Part shown: positions 17,250 to 25,705 of the stretch, in pieces
How positions within the stretch are numbered: the first letter of the stretch is position 1
How the letters are laid out: the number at the start of each line of letters is the position of its first letter
Assembly: GCF_006065315.1 (NCBI RefSeq)
Contig: NZ_CP040749.1
Coordinates: 3,742,001 to 3,806,000 of the forward strand
Reading direction: 5' to 3'
DNA length: 64,000 nucleotides
Source: Aureibaculum algae
GTDB taxonomy: Bacteria > Bacteroidota > Bacteroidia > Flavobacteriales > Flavobacteriaceae
The notes under the pieces: model-generated
The model's input: the letters and a program-made list of their open reading frames with translations, nothing else
The model's database searches: none
What the model was told of the DNA's origin: nothing
Made by a program: the position numbers and the translations under genes

Positions 17250-18653
17250 TTGGCAAGACAATTACTCTCATTTTTTTCATCTAAAATATTGTTTTTATTT
17301 TTTACAACATTACTAATTGTAAGTTGTAAAGATAAGGCTGTGACCGACAAGGCTTATTTTGGTGGACAAATTATAAATCCGAAATCAGACAAGGTTTATT
17401 TTTATTATCAAGATCAACTGATTGACTCTTCTAAGCTAAGTATCAATAATAAATTTTTAATAAAATTAAAAAAATGTACTAACGGATTTTACAAATTCAA
17501 ACATGGTAACGAATTCCAATATGTATATTTAGAATCTAATGATAGTTTACTTATTAGATTAAATACTTGGGATTTTGATGAATCGCTTGTTTTTAGCGGA
17601 AAGGGTGCTGAACGCAATAACTTTTTAATCAATTTATTTTTAGTTAATCAAAAGGAAGATAATGATTTTAACAAATATTATAAACTAAGTGATAGCTTAT
17701 TTCAATCAAAAATTGATTCTGTATTAATATTAAAAAATCTACTGTACTCACAGTTTAAATCAGAAGTTCCTGAAAGTTCAATTCTATTTAACAAATTGGT
17801 AAACACCGCGATAAATTATCCTTTATACAAAAAAAAGGAAATCTACCCACATAATCATATGAAATCTATGGGCTCTATGGAGCACCCCAAAATAAGTCCA
17901 AGATTCTTTAAATTTAGAAAAAATATAGATCTCGACGATAAAGAGTTAACTGGATTTTATCCACATCAAAGTTATGTAAGAGCCTATTTACATCATTTAG
18001 CTTATGAAAAACAAGTTTTAGATAGTTTTAAAAGCGATATAGATGTTAACATGATGCAAGCAGCACTGGAAAACATTAAAACAGAGTCTGTAAAAAATAA
18101 CTTTTTATATATGGGAATCTGGTATGCCCTGTTAAATGAAGAAACCCCGATTGTAGAAAAAGAAAGAGCTGTACGATTATTTTTTGATCATTCTACGGAT
18201 AAAAAAAGTGTAGCTGAAATTTCAAATTTAATAGAGGTTTCAAAAAAATTAGCTAAAGGCTTTAAGTTACCAAATATTTCTCCTAACAATATTAATGGTG
18301 AATCCATTCAGTTAAATACCATTATTAAAAATAAAAAAACGGTAATATGTACTTGGCCTTCCAACTCTAGTGAAATGGAAAATTTTGCTAAACGTTTTAA
18401 TTATTTAGAAAAAAAATATCCAGATTATAATTTTATTGGTCTTACTTCTGCTTATCAAGAAGCCGAGTGGAAAAGTTTAATCAAACTTAAGAAGCTAAAT
18501 AAAGTCAATCAATACCGTATTGATGAAGGGATTGATTGGTTAGACATTAATTTCCCTAGAGCAATTTTAATAGACAAAGATGGGAGAATTCAAAACAATA
18601 TGACGCATCTCTCCAATCGCAGTTTTGAGAAACAAATCAGGCAAATTAAATAA
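17250..18653 (+). CDS. Lipoprotein with cysteine-less thioredoxin-like domain
   Basis: A roughly 467-residue lipoprotein. From the TTG at 17250 the signal peptide runs to the lipobox LIVSC (C26); the TTG at 17208 would give an unusually long signal of 40 residues. The N-terminal part (IINPKSDKVYFYYQDQLIDS and the following strands) resembles the DUF4369-type domain found before thioredoxin domains in Bacteroidota TlpA-like proteins. The C-terminal 150 residues look like a TlpA/ResA fold (LPNISPNNINGESIQL, FPRAILIDKDGRI), but the usual WCxxC site reads CTWPSNSSEM, with no cysteine pair. It is therefore unlikely to be a thiol oxidoreductase. No operon partner is evident. Confidence 0.75.
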   Translation: MARQLLSFFSSKILFLFFTTLLIVSCKDKAVTDKAYFGGQIINPKSDKVYFYYQDQLIDSSKLSINNKFLIKLKKCTNGFYKFKHGNEFQYVYLESNDSLLIRLNTWDFDESLVFSGKGAERNNFLINLFLVNQKEDNDFNKYYKLSDSLFQSKIDSVLILKNLLYSQFKSEVPESSILFNKLVNTAINYPLYKKKEIYPHNHMKSMGSMEHPKISPRFFKFRKNIDLDDKELTGFYPHQSYVRAYLHHLAYEKQVLDSFKSDIDVNMMQAALENIKTESVKNNFLYMGIWYALLNEETPIVEKERAVRLFFDHSTDKKSVAEISNLIEVSKKLAKGFKLPNISPNNINGESIQLNTIIKNKKTVICTWPSNSSEMENFAKRFNYLEKKYPDYNFIGLTSAYQEAEWKSLIKLKKLNKVNQYRIDEGIDWLDINFPRAILIDKDGRIQNNMTHLSNRSFEKQIRQIK

Positions 18654-18714
18654 AGTGTGATTCGTCTTTTTACTAATTAATCTTAAAAACCTCTCATAAT
18701 CATTAAATTAAGAG

Positions 18715-18722
18715 TACTTTTG
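18715..18722 (+). promoter_or_regulatory. Probable -7 box of the DEAD-box helicase gene
   Basis: TACTTTTG matches TAnnTTTG, 79 bases before the ATG at 18802. The transcript would start near 18729 and carry a leader of about 73 bases, long compared with other genes in the window. Confidence 0.6.
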
Positions 18723-18728
18723 CACATT

Positions 18729-18801
18729 CATAAACGAAAAGGCTTATTTATCTGCTAAGACAGCACTATTGGGAAGCCTTAGTTTGATAAATTTTTAATA
18801 T
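18729..18801 (+). promoter_or_regulatory. Structured 5' leader of the DEAD-box helicase gene
   Basis: The predicted leader contains AAGGCTT (18739-18745) and AAGCCTT (18774-18780), able to form a 7-bp stem. A competing 5-bp pairing CTAAG (18755-18759) with CTTAG (18778-18782) uses part of the same 3' arm. DEAD-box helicase mRNAs of the CsdA type are often regulated by temperature or by their own product through such leaders. A regulatory role here is inference. Confidence 0.4.
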
Positions 18802-20592
18802 ATGTCTTTATTTAATGAACTTGGCCTACGCCAAGAAATTGTCAATGCTTTGACCGATCTAGGTTACGAAAAACCTACACCAATCCAACAACAAGCGATA
18901 CCCCAAATTATTAATGCTTCTAATGACTTAAAAGCATTTGCACAAACAGGTACCGGAAAAACTGCCGCATTTAGTTTACCAATTCTTGAAAAATTAGATT
19001 TAGAAAGTAAGGCTACACAAGCTATTATTTTATCTCCTACACGAGAGTTAGCTATTCAAATAGGAAAAAACATTGAAGATTTCTGTAAATACATGAAACG
19101 TGTTAATGTGGTTACCGTTTACGGTGGAGCCAATATTGACGAACAAATTCGTGGATTAAAAAGAGGTGCTCAAATTGTTGTAGGTACTCCAGGTAGAACT
19201 GTAGATTTAATTAAACGTAAACAGTTAAAACTGAAAGACATTAAATGGGTCGTATTAGATGAGGCCGATGAGATGTTAAATATGGGTTTTAAAGATGATT
19301 TAGACCAGATATTAGAGGTAACACCAAAAGAAAAACAAACATTATTGTTTTCAGCTACTTTTCCTAGAGAGGTAGATGCTATTGCTAAAAACTACATGAC
19401 TAAACCTGTAGAAATTAGTGCAGGAAAAAAGAATGCTGGTGCAGATAAAGTTTCACATGAATACTATTTGGTTTCCGAAAAAAATAGATATCCAACCTTA
19501 AAAAGATTAGCAGATGTTAATCCTAATATATATGCAATCGTTTTTTGTAGAACAAGAAGAGAAACAAAAAGTGTAGCCGCCAATTTAATTGATGATGGTT
19601 ATAACGCAGATGCCTTACATGGTGATTTATCACAGGCTCAGCGTGATATTGTGATGGAAAAGTTTAGAGCTAAACATTTACAAATTTTAGTAGCTACTGA
19701 TGTAGCAGCAAGAGGTTTAGATGTAGATGATTTAACACATGTTATCAATTATAAATTACCAGATCAAGCAGAAAACTATACACATAGAAGTGGTAGAACT
19801 GGTAGAGCTGGTAAAGAAGGTATTTCTATTGCAATAATTACGAACAGAGAGAAAAATTCTCTTAGGCCAATTGAAAGTAAAATTGGTAAAAAATTCATAG
19901 CTCAACAAGTACCTGGCGGTAAAGAAATTTGCGAAAAGCAATTATTTAAACTGATTGAAAAGGTAAAAGATGTTGAAGTAAATGAAGATCAAATAAATCC
20001 TTATTTAGAAGGTATTTATGCTCAATTGAAAGATATTGAACATGACGAATTAATAAAACGATTTGTTTCTATAGAGTTTAATCAATTCTTATCTTATTAC
20101 CAAGGTGCTGAAGATCTTAATGGTGACGATTCTAGAGAACGAAGAACTAGAAGTACTGATGAGAATTTTACAAGATTCTATATCAATTTAGGGAAAATGG
20201 ATGGATTGAATCCTGCCAGATTAATAGGATTAATCAACGAAAATCTTAAGAAGAGTGATGTTGAAATTGGACAAATAGAAATTCTTAAAAGCTTCTCTTT
20301 CTTCGAAATTGATAAAGCTTTTGCAGAACAAGCCGTTGAAGCATTTCAACATGCAGAATTTGAAGGTAGGTCTGTAATTGTAGAAGTAACCACTAAACCA
20401 AAAGGTGGCGGTGGACGAAGAAGTGGTAAAAAACGCAGCTTCGGTGGTGGTGATAGAAATTCAGGTGGTGGTGGAAGAGAAAGACGTTCAGGCAGTGGAG
20501 GATATAAAGGAAAAAGCTCTAGTGGAGGTGGATATAAAGGTGGTAAGAAAAGTGGAGGTTTTAGTGGAGCTAAAAGAAGTGGTAAACGTTAA
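18802..20592 (+). CDS. DEAD-box ATP-dependent RNA helicase, DeaD/CsdA-like
   Basis: A 596-residue helicase. The Q motif (PTPIQQQAI), Walker A AQTGTGKT (47-54), PTREL, GG, TPGR, DEAD (153-156), SAT and the C-terminal HRSGRTGRAG motif are all present. After the core comes a DbpA-type RNA-binding domain (about 460-535, with FYINLGKMDGLNPARLIGLI) and a Gly/Arg/Ser-rich tail (about 535-596), a typical unstructured RNA-binding extension. Enzymes of this type unwind rRNA during ribosome assembly and in cold adaptation. The gene is monocistronic with a structured leader. Confidence 0.93.
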   Translation: MSLFNELGLRQEIVNALTDLGYEKPTPIQQQAIPQIINASNDLKAFAQTGTGKTAAFSLPILEKLDLESKATQAIILSPTRELAIQIGKNIEDFCKYMKRVNVVTVYGGANIDEQIRGLKRGAQIVVGTPGRTVDLIKRKQLKLKDIKWVVLDEADEMLNMGFKDDLDQILEVTPKEKQTLLFSATFPREVDAIAKNYMTKPVEISAGKKNAGADKVSHEYYLVSEKNRYPTLKRLADVNPNIYAIVFCRTRRETKSVAANLIDDGYNADALHGDLSQAQRDIVMEKFRAKHLQILVATDVAARGLDVDDLTHVINYKLPDQAENYTHRSGRTGRAGKEGISIAIITNREKNSLRPIESKIGKKFIAQQVPGGKEICEKQLFKLIEKVKDVEVNEDQINPYLEGIYAQLKDIEHDELIKRFVSIEFNQFLSYYQGAEDLNGDDSRERRTRSTDENFTRFYINLGKMDGLNPARLIGLINENLKKSDVEIGQIEILKSFSFFEIDKAFAEQAVEAFQHAEFEGRSVIVEVTTKPKGGGGRRSGKKRSFGGGDRNSGGGGRERRSGSGGYKGKSSSGGGYKGGKKSGGFSGAKRSGKR

Positions 20593-20647
20593 TCTCCATT
20601 AAGAACTAACAATCACATTATTAGAATTTAATCTTAAGGTGTATTTT

Positions 20648-21166
20648 TTAATTAGAATTCATCTTAAGATTCAGTTCTTTTAACCAAATCGCAATTTTTT
20701 CAGCTTCTGTACTAAGGTTTTTCTTATCTAATAGATCACTCATTTCAGTAAGTACAACTGTTTTATAATTATGATTGTTTTTTGTAAAACAATTAAACCC
20801 CACACTTCCAAAATCAGCACGATTTTGTTTGGTTTCAACAACTTTCCCCTTAGCGGCTTTTGAAATTAAAGCTACATATTCTTCAAGCTCACTTTTATCA
20901 ACTTTAAAAACAATAGAGTCGAACATTTCTTTATAACTATTCAAGTTATCTGTATCTATCCAAATGATTGAATCTCTTTCTTTATTTACCCTTACATTAC
21001 CTTCATTATCAATTATCCAATGGTTATAATTTAATCCCCATGCATAATTAACACTAAATTTCTCAAAATAAATTTCCTGATTTTCTTCGGAAGTCTCATC
21101 ATTTTGACATGAAAATAACAGTATACTAAGTATAAAGAGACATAAAATTTTTATTGTTTTAAACAT
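20648..21166 (-). CDS. Hypothetical lipoprotein
   Basis: A 172-residue protein with a lipoprotein signal peptide (lipobox ILLFSC, C20) and an acidic linker (QNDETSEENQE). The mature part alternates beta-strands and helices (NHWIIDNEGNVRVNKERDSI, SELEEYVALISKAAKG). I recognise no family. It is probably anchored in the outer membrane. It ends near the DEAD-box gene in convergent orientation and starts 90 bases from the end of the UMF1 transporter gene. Confidence 0.7.
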   Translation of the reverse strand: MFKTIKILCLFILSILLFSCQNDETSEENQEIYFEKFSVNYAWGLNYNHWIIDNEGNVRVNKERDSIIWIDTDNLNSYKEMFDSIVFKVDKSELEEYVALISKAAKGKVVETKQNRADFGSVGFNCFTKNNHNYKTVVLTEMSDLLDKKNLSTEAEKIAIWLKELNLKMNSN

Positions 21167-21255
21167 AAAATTGCAAATTAGAGTTGTCTATTTTATGTTA
21201 GATGTCCAAAATTAAGATAGGTTGCTTTAACATTAAAAACTAAAACAACAGCTCT

Positions 21256-22560
21256 TTATTTTACATACTTAGATGCCTTCATAAAACTTAGCACAATAAA
21301 TCCTGCAATAAAAAATACTCCTAAAATTAAAATAAATAATTTAAGAGAACTGGTATAAGAAGTTACAACACCAGCAATAACCATCCCTACAACTATAGCA
21401 AGCTTTTCTGTTACATCAAAGAAGCTAAAATATGTTGCGTGATCTTGTGTTTCATCTGGTATCAATTTAGAATATGTAGATCTAGATAAGGTCTGAATAG
21501 CACCAAGAACAAAACCTAAAAATGCACCTAAAACATAAAATTTTAAATATACGTTAGGATCATCTCTATTCAAAAGATAGGCTCCAACACAGGCAAAAGC
21601 CCAAATTACTATCGTTATTTTTAACGCACTTATATTTCCAATTCTAGTAGACAGTCTTGAAAAAAAGTAAGCCCCCACTACTCCAACAATTTGAATTAGT
21701 AAAATAGTAATAATTAAATTACTAGTTTCTAAGCCTAGATCTTTGGTACCAAAAATAGATGCTAATAATATTATTGTCTGTACGCCTACACTATATAAAA
21801 AAAATGAAATTAATAATATTTTTAGTTGCGATTGCGTTTTTATTTCTTTCAAAACCACTCGCAACTCTTTGTAACCCTTAAAAATGAAATCTTTTTCTGG
21901 TTTTCTTTTATAAGGGTTATTGGGGAGATTTTTAAAAGTATACTGTGCAAACCCAATCCACCAAAGACCCACAGTTAAAAATGATATCCGAGCTGGTAAT
22001 GTGGCATCAGTTAAACCATATAAATCGGGCATCATAACCATTGATAAGTTAAATGCTAATAAAATTACAGAACCTACATAACCCAGCATAAATCCCTTAG
22101 CACTCACTTTATCTTGCTGTTCAGGAAAAGCAACTTCAGGTAAATAAGCATTATAAAAAACCATACTGCCCCAAAAACCAATACTCGCTAAAATAGTAAA
22201 GACAATTCCAATCCATACATTTTCCTTACCTGTGAAAAAGAATAACATCATTACGGATAAGGAACCTAACAGGCAGAAAAATTTTAAAAATCGTTTTTTA
22301 TTACCTGTATAATCCGCAATAGCAGACAGTATTGGAGACAATAAGGCCACAATTAAGAAGGAAAATCCAAGAGCGTACGAATAAATCGTTGTGTTATACC
22401 ACTCAGAACCTAAAAATTGAACTACACCATTACCACCTTCTGTAACAGACTCATAATAAATGGGAAAAACGGCTGTACCAATTACTAAAGAATATACCGA
22501 ATTTGCCCAGTCATAAAATGACCATGCATTGATTAGTTTCTTATCTCCTTTTTTTAACAT
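21256..22560 (-). CDS. MFS transporter, UMF1/Atg22-like family
   Basis: A 434-residue inner-membrane protein with about 12 hydrophobic segments. The N-terminus (KKLINAWSFYDWANSVYSLV) is the hallmark of the UMF1 family, related to yeast vacuolar amino-acid effluxer Atg22. Other family segments are FWGSMVFYNAYLPEV and the late ALGAIQTL-like segment GAIQTLSRSTYSKLIP. The substrate in bacteria is not established. It is monocistronic, separated from the M48 protease gene by a strong terminator. Confidence 0.88.
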   Translation of the reverse strand: MLKKGDKKLINAWSFYDWANSVYSLVIGTAVFPIYYESVTEGGNGVVQFLGSEWYNTTIYSYALGFSFLIVALLSPILSAIADYTGNKKRFLKFFCLLGSLSVMMLFFFTGKENVWIGIVFTILASIGFWGSMVFYNAYLPEVAFPEQQDKVSAKGFMLGYVGSVILLAFNLSMVMMPDLYGLTDATLPARISFLTVGLWWIGFAQYTFKNLPNNPYKRKPEKDFIFKGYKELRVVLKEIKTQSQLKILLISFFLYSVGVQTIILLASIFGTKDLGLETSNLIITILLIQIVGVVGAYFFSRLSTRIGNISALKITIVIWAFACVGAYLLNRDDPNVYLKFYVLGAFLGFVLGAIQTLSRSTYSKLIPDETQDHATYFSFFDVTEKLAIVVGMVIAGVVTSYTSSLKLFILILGVFFIAGFIVLSFMKASKYVK

Positions 22561-22584
22561 AGGGTTGGTTGATTGTAAATAAAA

Positions 22585-22610
22585 AGCCGTATTTCATATG
22601 AAATACGGCT
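22585..22610 (-). terminator. Intrinsic terminator of the M48 gene
   Basis: A perfect 26-base palindrome (AGCCGTATTTCAT and its complement) followed on the minus strand by a U-rich tract. It lies downstream of the M48 protease gene and just upstream of the transporter start. Confidence 0.85.
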
Positions 22611-22715
22611 CACAATGTACTAATAATTTTAAAAGATTGGGGAAATCTATTTACCAATCTAAATTTTTCAGATATAAAATATAGTTTTAAGTGATCACAA
22701 CCAATCCATTACCCT

Positions 22716-23537
22716 TTATTCACTTGTCAATGCTTTCGCATTAAACTTTTTAGCATGAGCTCTCGCTTCAGGTAAATATGCCTTTAAATCGGCTATTCTT
22801 GATTCATTAGATGGGTGCGTACTTAGAATTTGAGGCGGAGCCTCTCCTCCTGCACGTTCACTCATCCTCACCCAAACTTCGGCTGCCTCTTCACCATTAT
22901 AACCTGCCATAATCATAAATACTAATCCTAATCGGTCTGCTTCTCGTTCGTGAGTTCTACTAAATGGCAACATAATTCCAACTTGAGAACCTAAACCATA
23001 AGCAGTATTCCATATTTGCTGCTGTTCAGCTGATTTGTTCGCTGTTGCAACAGCTACTGCAACACCACCTAACTGTTGTAATTGACCAGTTGACATTCGC
23101 TCTTGACCATGTTTAGCGAAGGCATGAGCAACCTCATGTCCCATTACCGCAGCAATACCATCGGAATTTTTACAAATAGGTAAAATACCAGTATAAAAAA
23201 CGACTTTTCCACCTGGCATACACCAAGCATTTACGGTTTCATCTTCAACTAAGTTAAACTCCCATTGGTAACTATCAGCTTCTGCTTTCATACCATTTAC
23301 ACGCATAAATCGATCAACGGCTTGAGATATTCTAGCACCTATATCTTTAATTTCTTTAGTTTTCGAAGCATTGGTAGACAATTTATTTTCTTCTAAAAAC
23401 CCTTTGTATTGAGCAAAAGCCATGGGTAATACTTCAGCATCGCTTACAAAGTTTACTCTTTTCCTTCCAGTAATTGGCACTGTACTGCAACTAATTAAAA
23501 ATAAGGTCACAATAGTTAATGCAATAATTTTTTTCAT
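22716..23537 (-). CDS. M48 family metalloprotease, lipoprotein (LoiP/YggG-like)
   Basis: A 273-residue lipoprotein (lipobox LFLISC, C17) with the zinc motif HEVAH (134-138) in VMGHEVAHAFAKHGQERMS and the third ligand in EREADRLGLVFMIMAGY. The conserved STHPSNESRI segment follows. Bacterial M48 lipoproteins of this group act in the periplasm or at the outer membrane on damaged envelope proteins. The gene has its own promoter-like box and terminator, so it is a single-gene unit. Confidence 0.9.
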   Translation of the reverse strand: MKKIIALTIVTLFLISCSTVPITGRKRVNFVSDAEVLPMAFAQYKGFLEENKLSTNASKTKEIKDIGARISQAVDRFMRVNGMKAEADSYQWEFNLVEDETVNAWCMPGGKVVFYTGILPICKNSDGIAAVMGHEVAHAFAKHGQERMSTGQLQQLGGVAVAVATANKSAEQQQIWNTAYGLGSQVGIMLPFSRTHEREADRLGLVFMIMAGYNGEEAAEVWVRMSERAGGEAPPQILSTHPSNESRIADLKAYLPEARAHAKKFNAKALTSE

Positions 23538-23562
23538 CTTGTTTTTTTAAGTTTTAAGAATG

Positions 23563-23570
23563 CAAATATA
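23563..23570 (-). promoter_or_regulatory. Probable -7 box of the M48 gene
   Basis: The minus strand reads TATATTTG, a match to TAnnTTTG, 25 bases upstream of the ATG at 23537; the predicted leader is about 19 bases. Confidence 0.55.
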
Positions 23571-23630
23571 AATATACAAAAAATGATTAACTTCGTATTT
23601 GCTAATATTTATTGTAATTAATCCAAAATA

Positions 23631-24479
23631 ATGCCAAAAAAAAACAATTTTGAAATACCTAGCTCAATTATTCGAACAGGAAAAATATTACAATTATTTT
23701 CTAACAAATTAGCTGCAAATTTTGCCATAAAACTATTTACTACTCCTCCCAAATTTAAAACTCCTGAACGAGAGGAAATGATGCGAAAGAGTGCTAAAAA
23801 TATTTTAGTAAATATTCCATCAATCCAAAAAGATGTAAATGTTTATGAATATGGATTTTCAAAAACGAAAGTTCTTTTAGTTCATGGTTGGGCTGGACGG
23901 GGTACTCAACTCTACGAAATAGCCGATAAACTTCTTGAAAACGGCATGATGGTTATAAGTTTTGATCTACCTGCACATGGCCTTTCTTCTGGAAAAACTA
24001 CCAATATGTTAGAAGCAATTGCAACTATTGAATATCTAAATGAAAAATTTGGTCCATTTGAAGCTGCGATAGGTCATTCTTTCGGAGGTATTTCTTTATC
24101 AGCAGCATTAGCTAAAAAAACATTTATAAACAAACTAATTATCATTGGAGTAGAAAGCTCAAACAATAAATTTTTAGATCTTTTTGTAAAAAAATTAAAA
24201 CTAAAACCAAAAATTTCGGAATTAATGAAAGCACAAATAAGATCTAAATTCAAAGTAGATTTGGAATCATTAGCTGCCAACACAAGTTCTAAAAAAGTAA
24301 CCATCCCTACCTTGGTGGTCCATGATATAGAAGATTATGATGCCGATGTAAGTTCCGCTTATAAAATACGACAGAACTTAAGTAATGGTGAGCTTTTAAT
24401 AACAAATGGTTTAGGACATAGAAGAATACTTCGAGAACCTAAAATAATTGGGAAAATAATTAAATTTATAAAAAACTAA
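23631..24479 (+). CDS. Alpha/beta hydrolase
   Basis: A 282-residue cytoplasmic hydrolase. The oxyanion region is VLLVHGWAGRGTQ (81-93), the nucleophile elbow GHSFGG has S150, an acid is probably in VVHDIEDYDADV, and the catalytic histidine in LGHRRIL near the end. All triad elements are in place, so an active esterase or lipase-like enzyme is likely; the substrate is unknown. No signal peptide is visible. It is divergent from the M48 gene and followed by msrB. Confidence 0.85.
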   Translation: MPKKNNFEIPSSIIRTGKILQLFSNKLAANFAIKLFTTPPKFKTPEREEMMRKSAKNILVNIPSIQKDVNVYEYGFSKTKVLLVHGWAGRGTQLYEIADKLLENGMMVISFDLPAHGLSSGKTTNMLEAIATIEYLNEKFGPFEAAIGHSFGGISLSAALAKKTFINKLIIIGVESSNNKFLDLFVKKLKLKPKISELMKAQIRSKFKVDLESLAANTSSKKVTIPTLVVHDIEDYDADVSSAYKIRQNLSNGELLITNGLGHRRILREPKIIGKIIKFIKN

Positions 24480-24561
24480 TTATAAAGTAATTAAAGCATT
24501 TCACCACTAAAAAACAACTTTCTTAAAGCATATAAATGCAAAGAATAAACATTTTAAAAGT

Positions 24562-25062
24562 ATGAAAAGTATATTCACTTTATTATGTATTTCACTACTA
24601 ATTAGCTGCAGTGGTAATGCTCAAAAATCAAAAAAAGAAAACAAAGACATGACAGACAATAAAGATAAAATTGTAAAAACAGACGCAGAATGGAAAGCTG
24701 AATTAACAGATCAAGAATACTATGTATTACGTCAAAAAGGTACTGATAGACCAGGTGACACTGGCTATACAAAACATTTTGAAAAAGGCACTTATGTATG
24801 TAGAGCTTGTAATGCCCAGTTATTTAAATCAGGAAGTAAATATGAAAGTCACTGCGGTTGGCCTTCTTTCGATGATGCGATTCCTGGAACGGTTGATTTT
24901 AAAAAGGACAATAGTGCTGGTATGATTAGAACAGAAATAACGTGTACAAAATGTGATGGACATTTGGGGCATGTTTTTGATGATGGTCCTAAAGAGACTA
25001 CAGGACAACGTTATTGCGTTAATACAAGCTCTATAAAGTTTGTACCCGCAGAGAAAAAATAA
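24562..25062 (+). CDS. msrB: Peptide-methionine (R)-S-oxide reductase, lipoprotein
   Basis: A 166-residue MsrB that reduces the R epimer of methionine sulfoxide in oxidised proteins. Zinc is held by C80/C83 (CRAC) and C128/C131 (CTKC), and the catalytic cysteine is C152 in GQRYCVN; C98 is in the HCGWPSF motif. The N-terminus is a lipoprotein signal (LLISC, C16), so the enzyme acts outside the cytoplasm, protecting envelope proteins from oxidation. It is followed by a strong terminator, so it is not in an operon with the next gene. Confidence 0.95.
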   Translation: MKSIFTLLCISLLISCSGNAQKSKKENKDMTDNKDKIVKTDAEWKAELTDQEYYVLRQKGTDRPGDTGYTKHFEKGTYVCRACNAQLFKSGSKYESHCGWPSFDDAIPGTVDFKKDNSAGMIRTEITCTKCDGHLGHVFDDGPKETTGQRYCVNTSSIKFVPAEKK

Positions 25063-25084
25063 CTAATATTATTTTATTAAATTT

Positions 25085-25116
25085 AGAGTCCTTGTAGCGA
25101 GGACTCTTTTTTTTTT
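25085..25116 (+). terminator. Intrinsic terminator after msrB
   Basis: AGAGTCCT and AGGACTCT form an 8-bp stem with a 7-base loop, followed by a run of U residues. It lies 23 bases after the msrB stop and ends 5 bases before the next start codon. Confidence 0.9.
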
Positions 25117-25120
25117 AAAT

Positions 25121-25675
25121 ATGAACAAAAATTATATAGACAGTATTCAAAAACAATTTAGTTATTACAAAAGTTTAGGCGATAAGACTTTTGATCAGGT
25201 TAGTGATACCGAAATACATTGGTCACTCAATAATGATAGCAATAGCATTGCCATTATCGTAAAACATATCGTAGGTAATATGTTTTCTCGTTGGACTAAT
25301 TTTTATACTGAAGATGGTGAAAAAAATTGGAGACATAGAGATACTGAATTTGATGACAGTTATACTTCAAAAACTGAAATGATTACGGCATGGGAAAAGG
25401 GATGGGCTTGTTTACTTCTTATAATTGACAACTTAAAAGCCGAAGATTTACAACGAATTATTTATATCAGAAACGAAGGCCACACGGCTCTAGAGGCCAT
25501 TAACAGACAATTGTGTCACTATTCTTATCATATAGGTCAGCTCGTTTATGTTGGTAAATTAATAAAAGGTGAACAATGGAAAAGCCTTTCAATTCCTAAA
25601 AATGAATCTTCGATTTATAACATAAGTAAATTTGAAAAAGAAAAACACAAAGGTCATTTTACTGATGACTTATAA
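25121..25675 (+). CDS. DUF1572 family protein, DinB-like
   Basis: A 184-residue protein of the DinB/YfiT-like four-helix bundle superfamily. Three histidines expected to bind a metal are seen in IVKHIVGNM and in the C-terminal LCHYSYHIGQLVYVGKL, the signature of DUF1572. Members of this superfamily include thiol transferases that use bacillithiol or mycothiol, but no activity is known for this branch. It starts 5 bases after the msrB terminator, so its promoter must lie within or upstream of msrB, or the terminator is leaky. Confidence 0.85.
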   Translation: MNKNYIDSIQKQFSYYKSLGDKTFDQVSDTEIHWSLNNDSNSIAIIVKHIVGNMFSRWTNFYTEDGEKNWRHRDTEFDDSYTSKTEMITAWEKGWACLLLIIDNLKAEDLQRIIYIRNEGHTALEAINRQLCHYSYHIGQLVYVGKLIKGEQWKSLSIPKNESSIYNISKFEKEKHKGHFTDDL

Positions 25676-25705
25676 TGCCTTTAACCAATCTCCTATTAAA
25701 AATAA

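Noticed and set aside
20593..20680. AATCTTAAG ... CTTAAGATT inverted repeat downstream of the helicase
   Set aside because: The arms are short and AT-rich, the loop is long, and one arm is inside the convergent lipoprotein gene. I cannot support it as a terminator.
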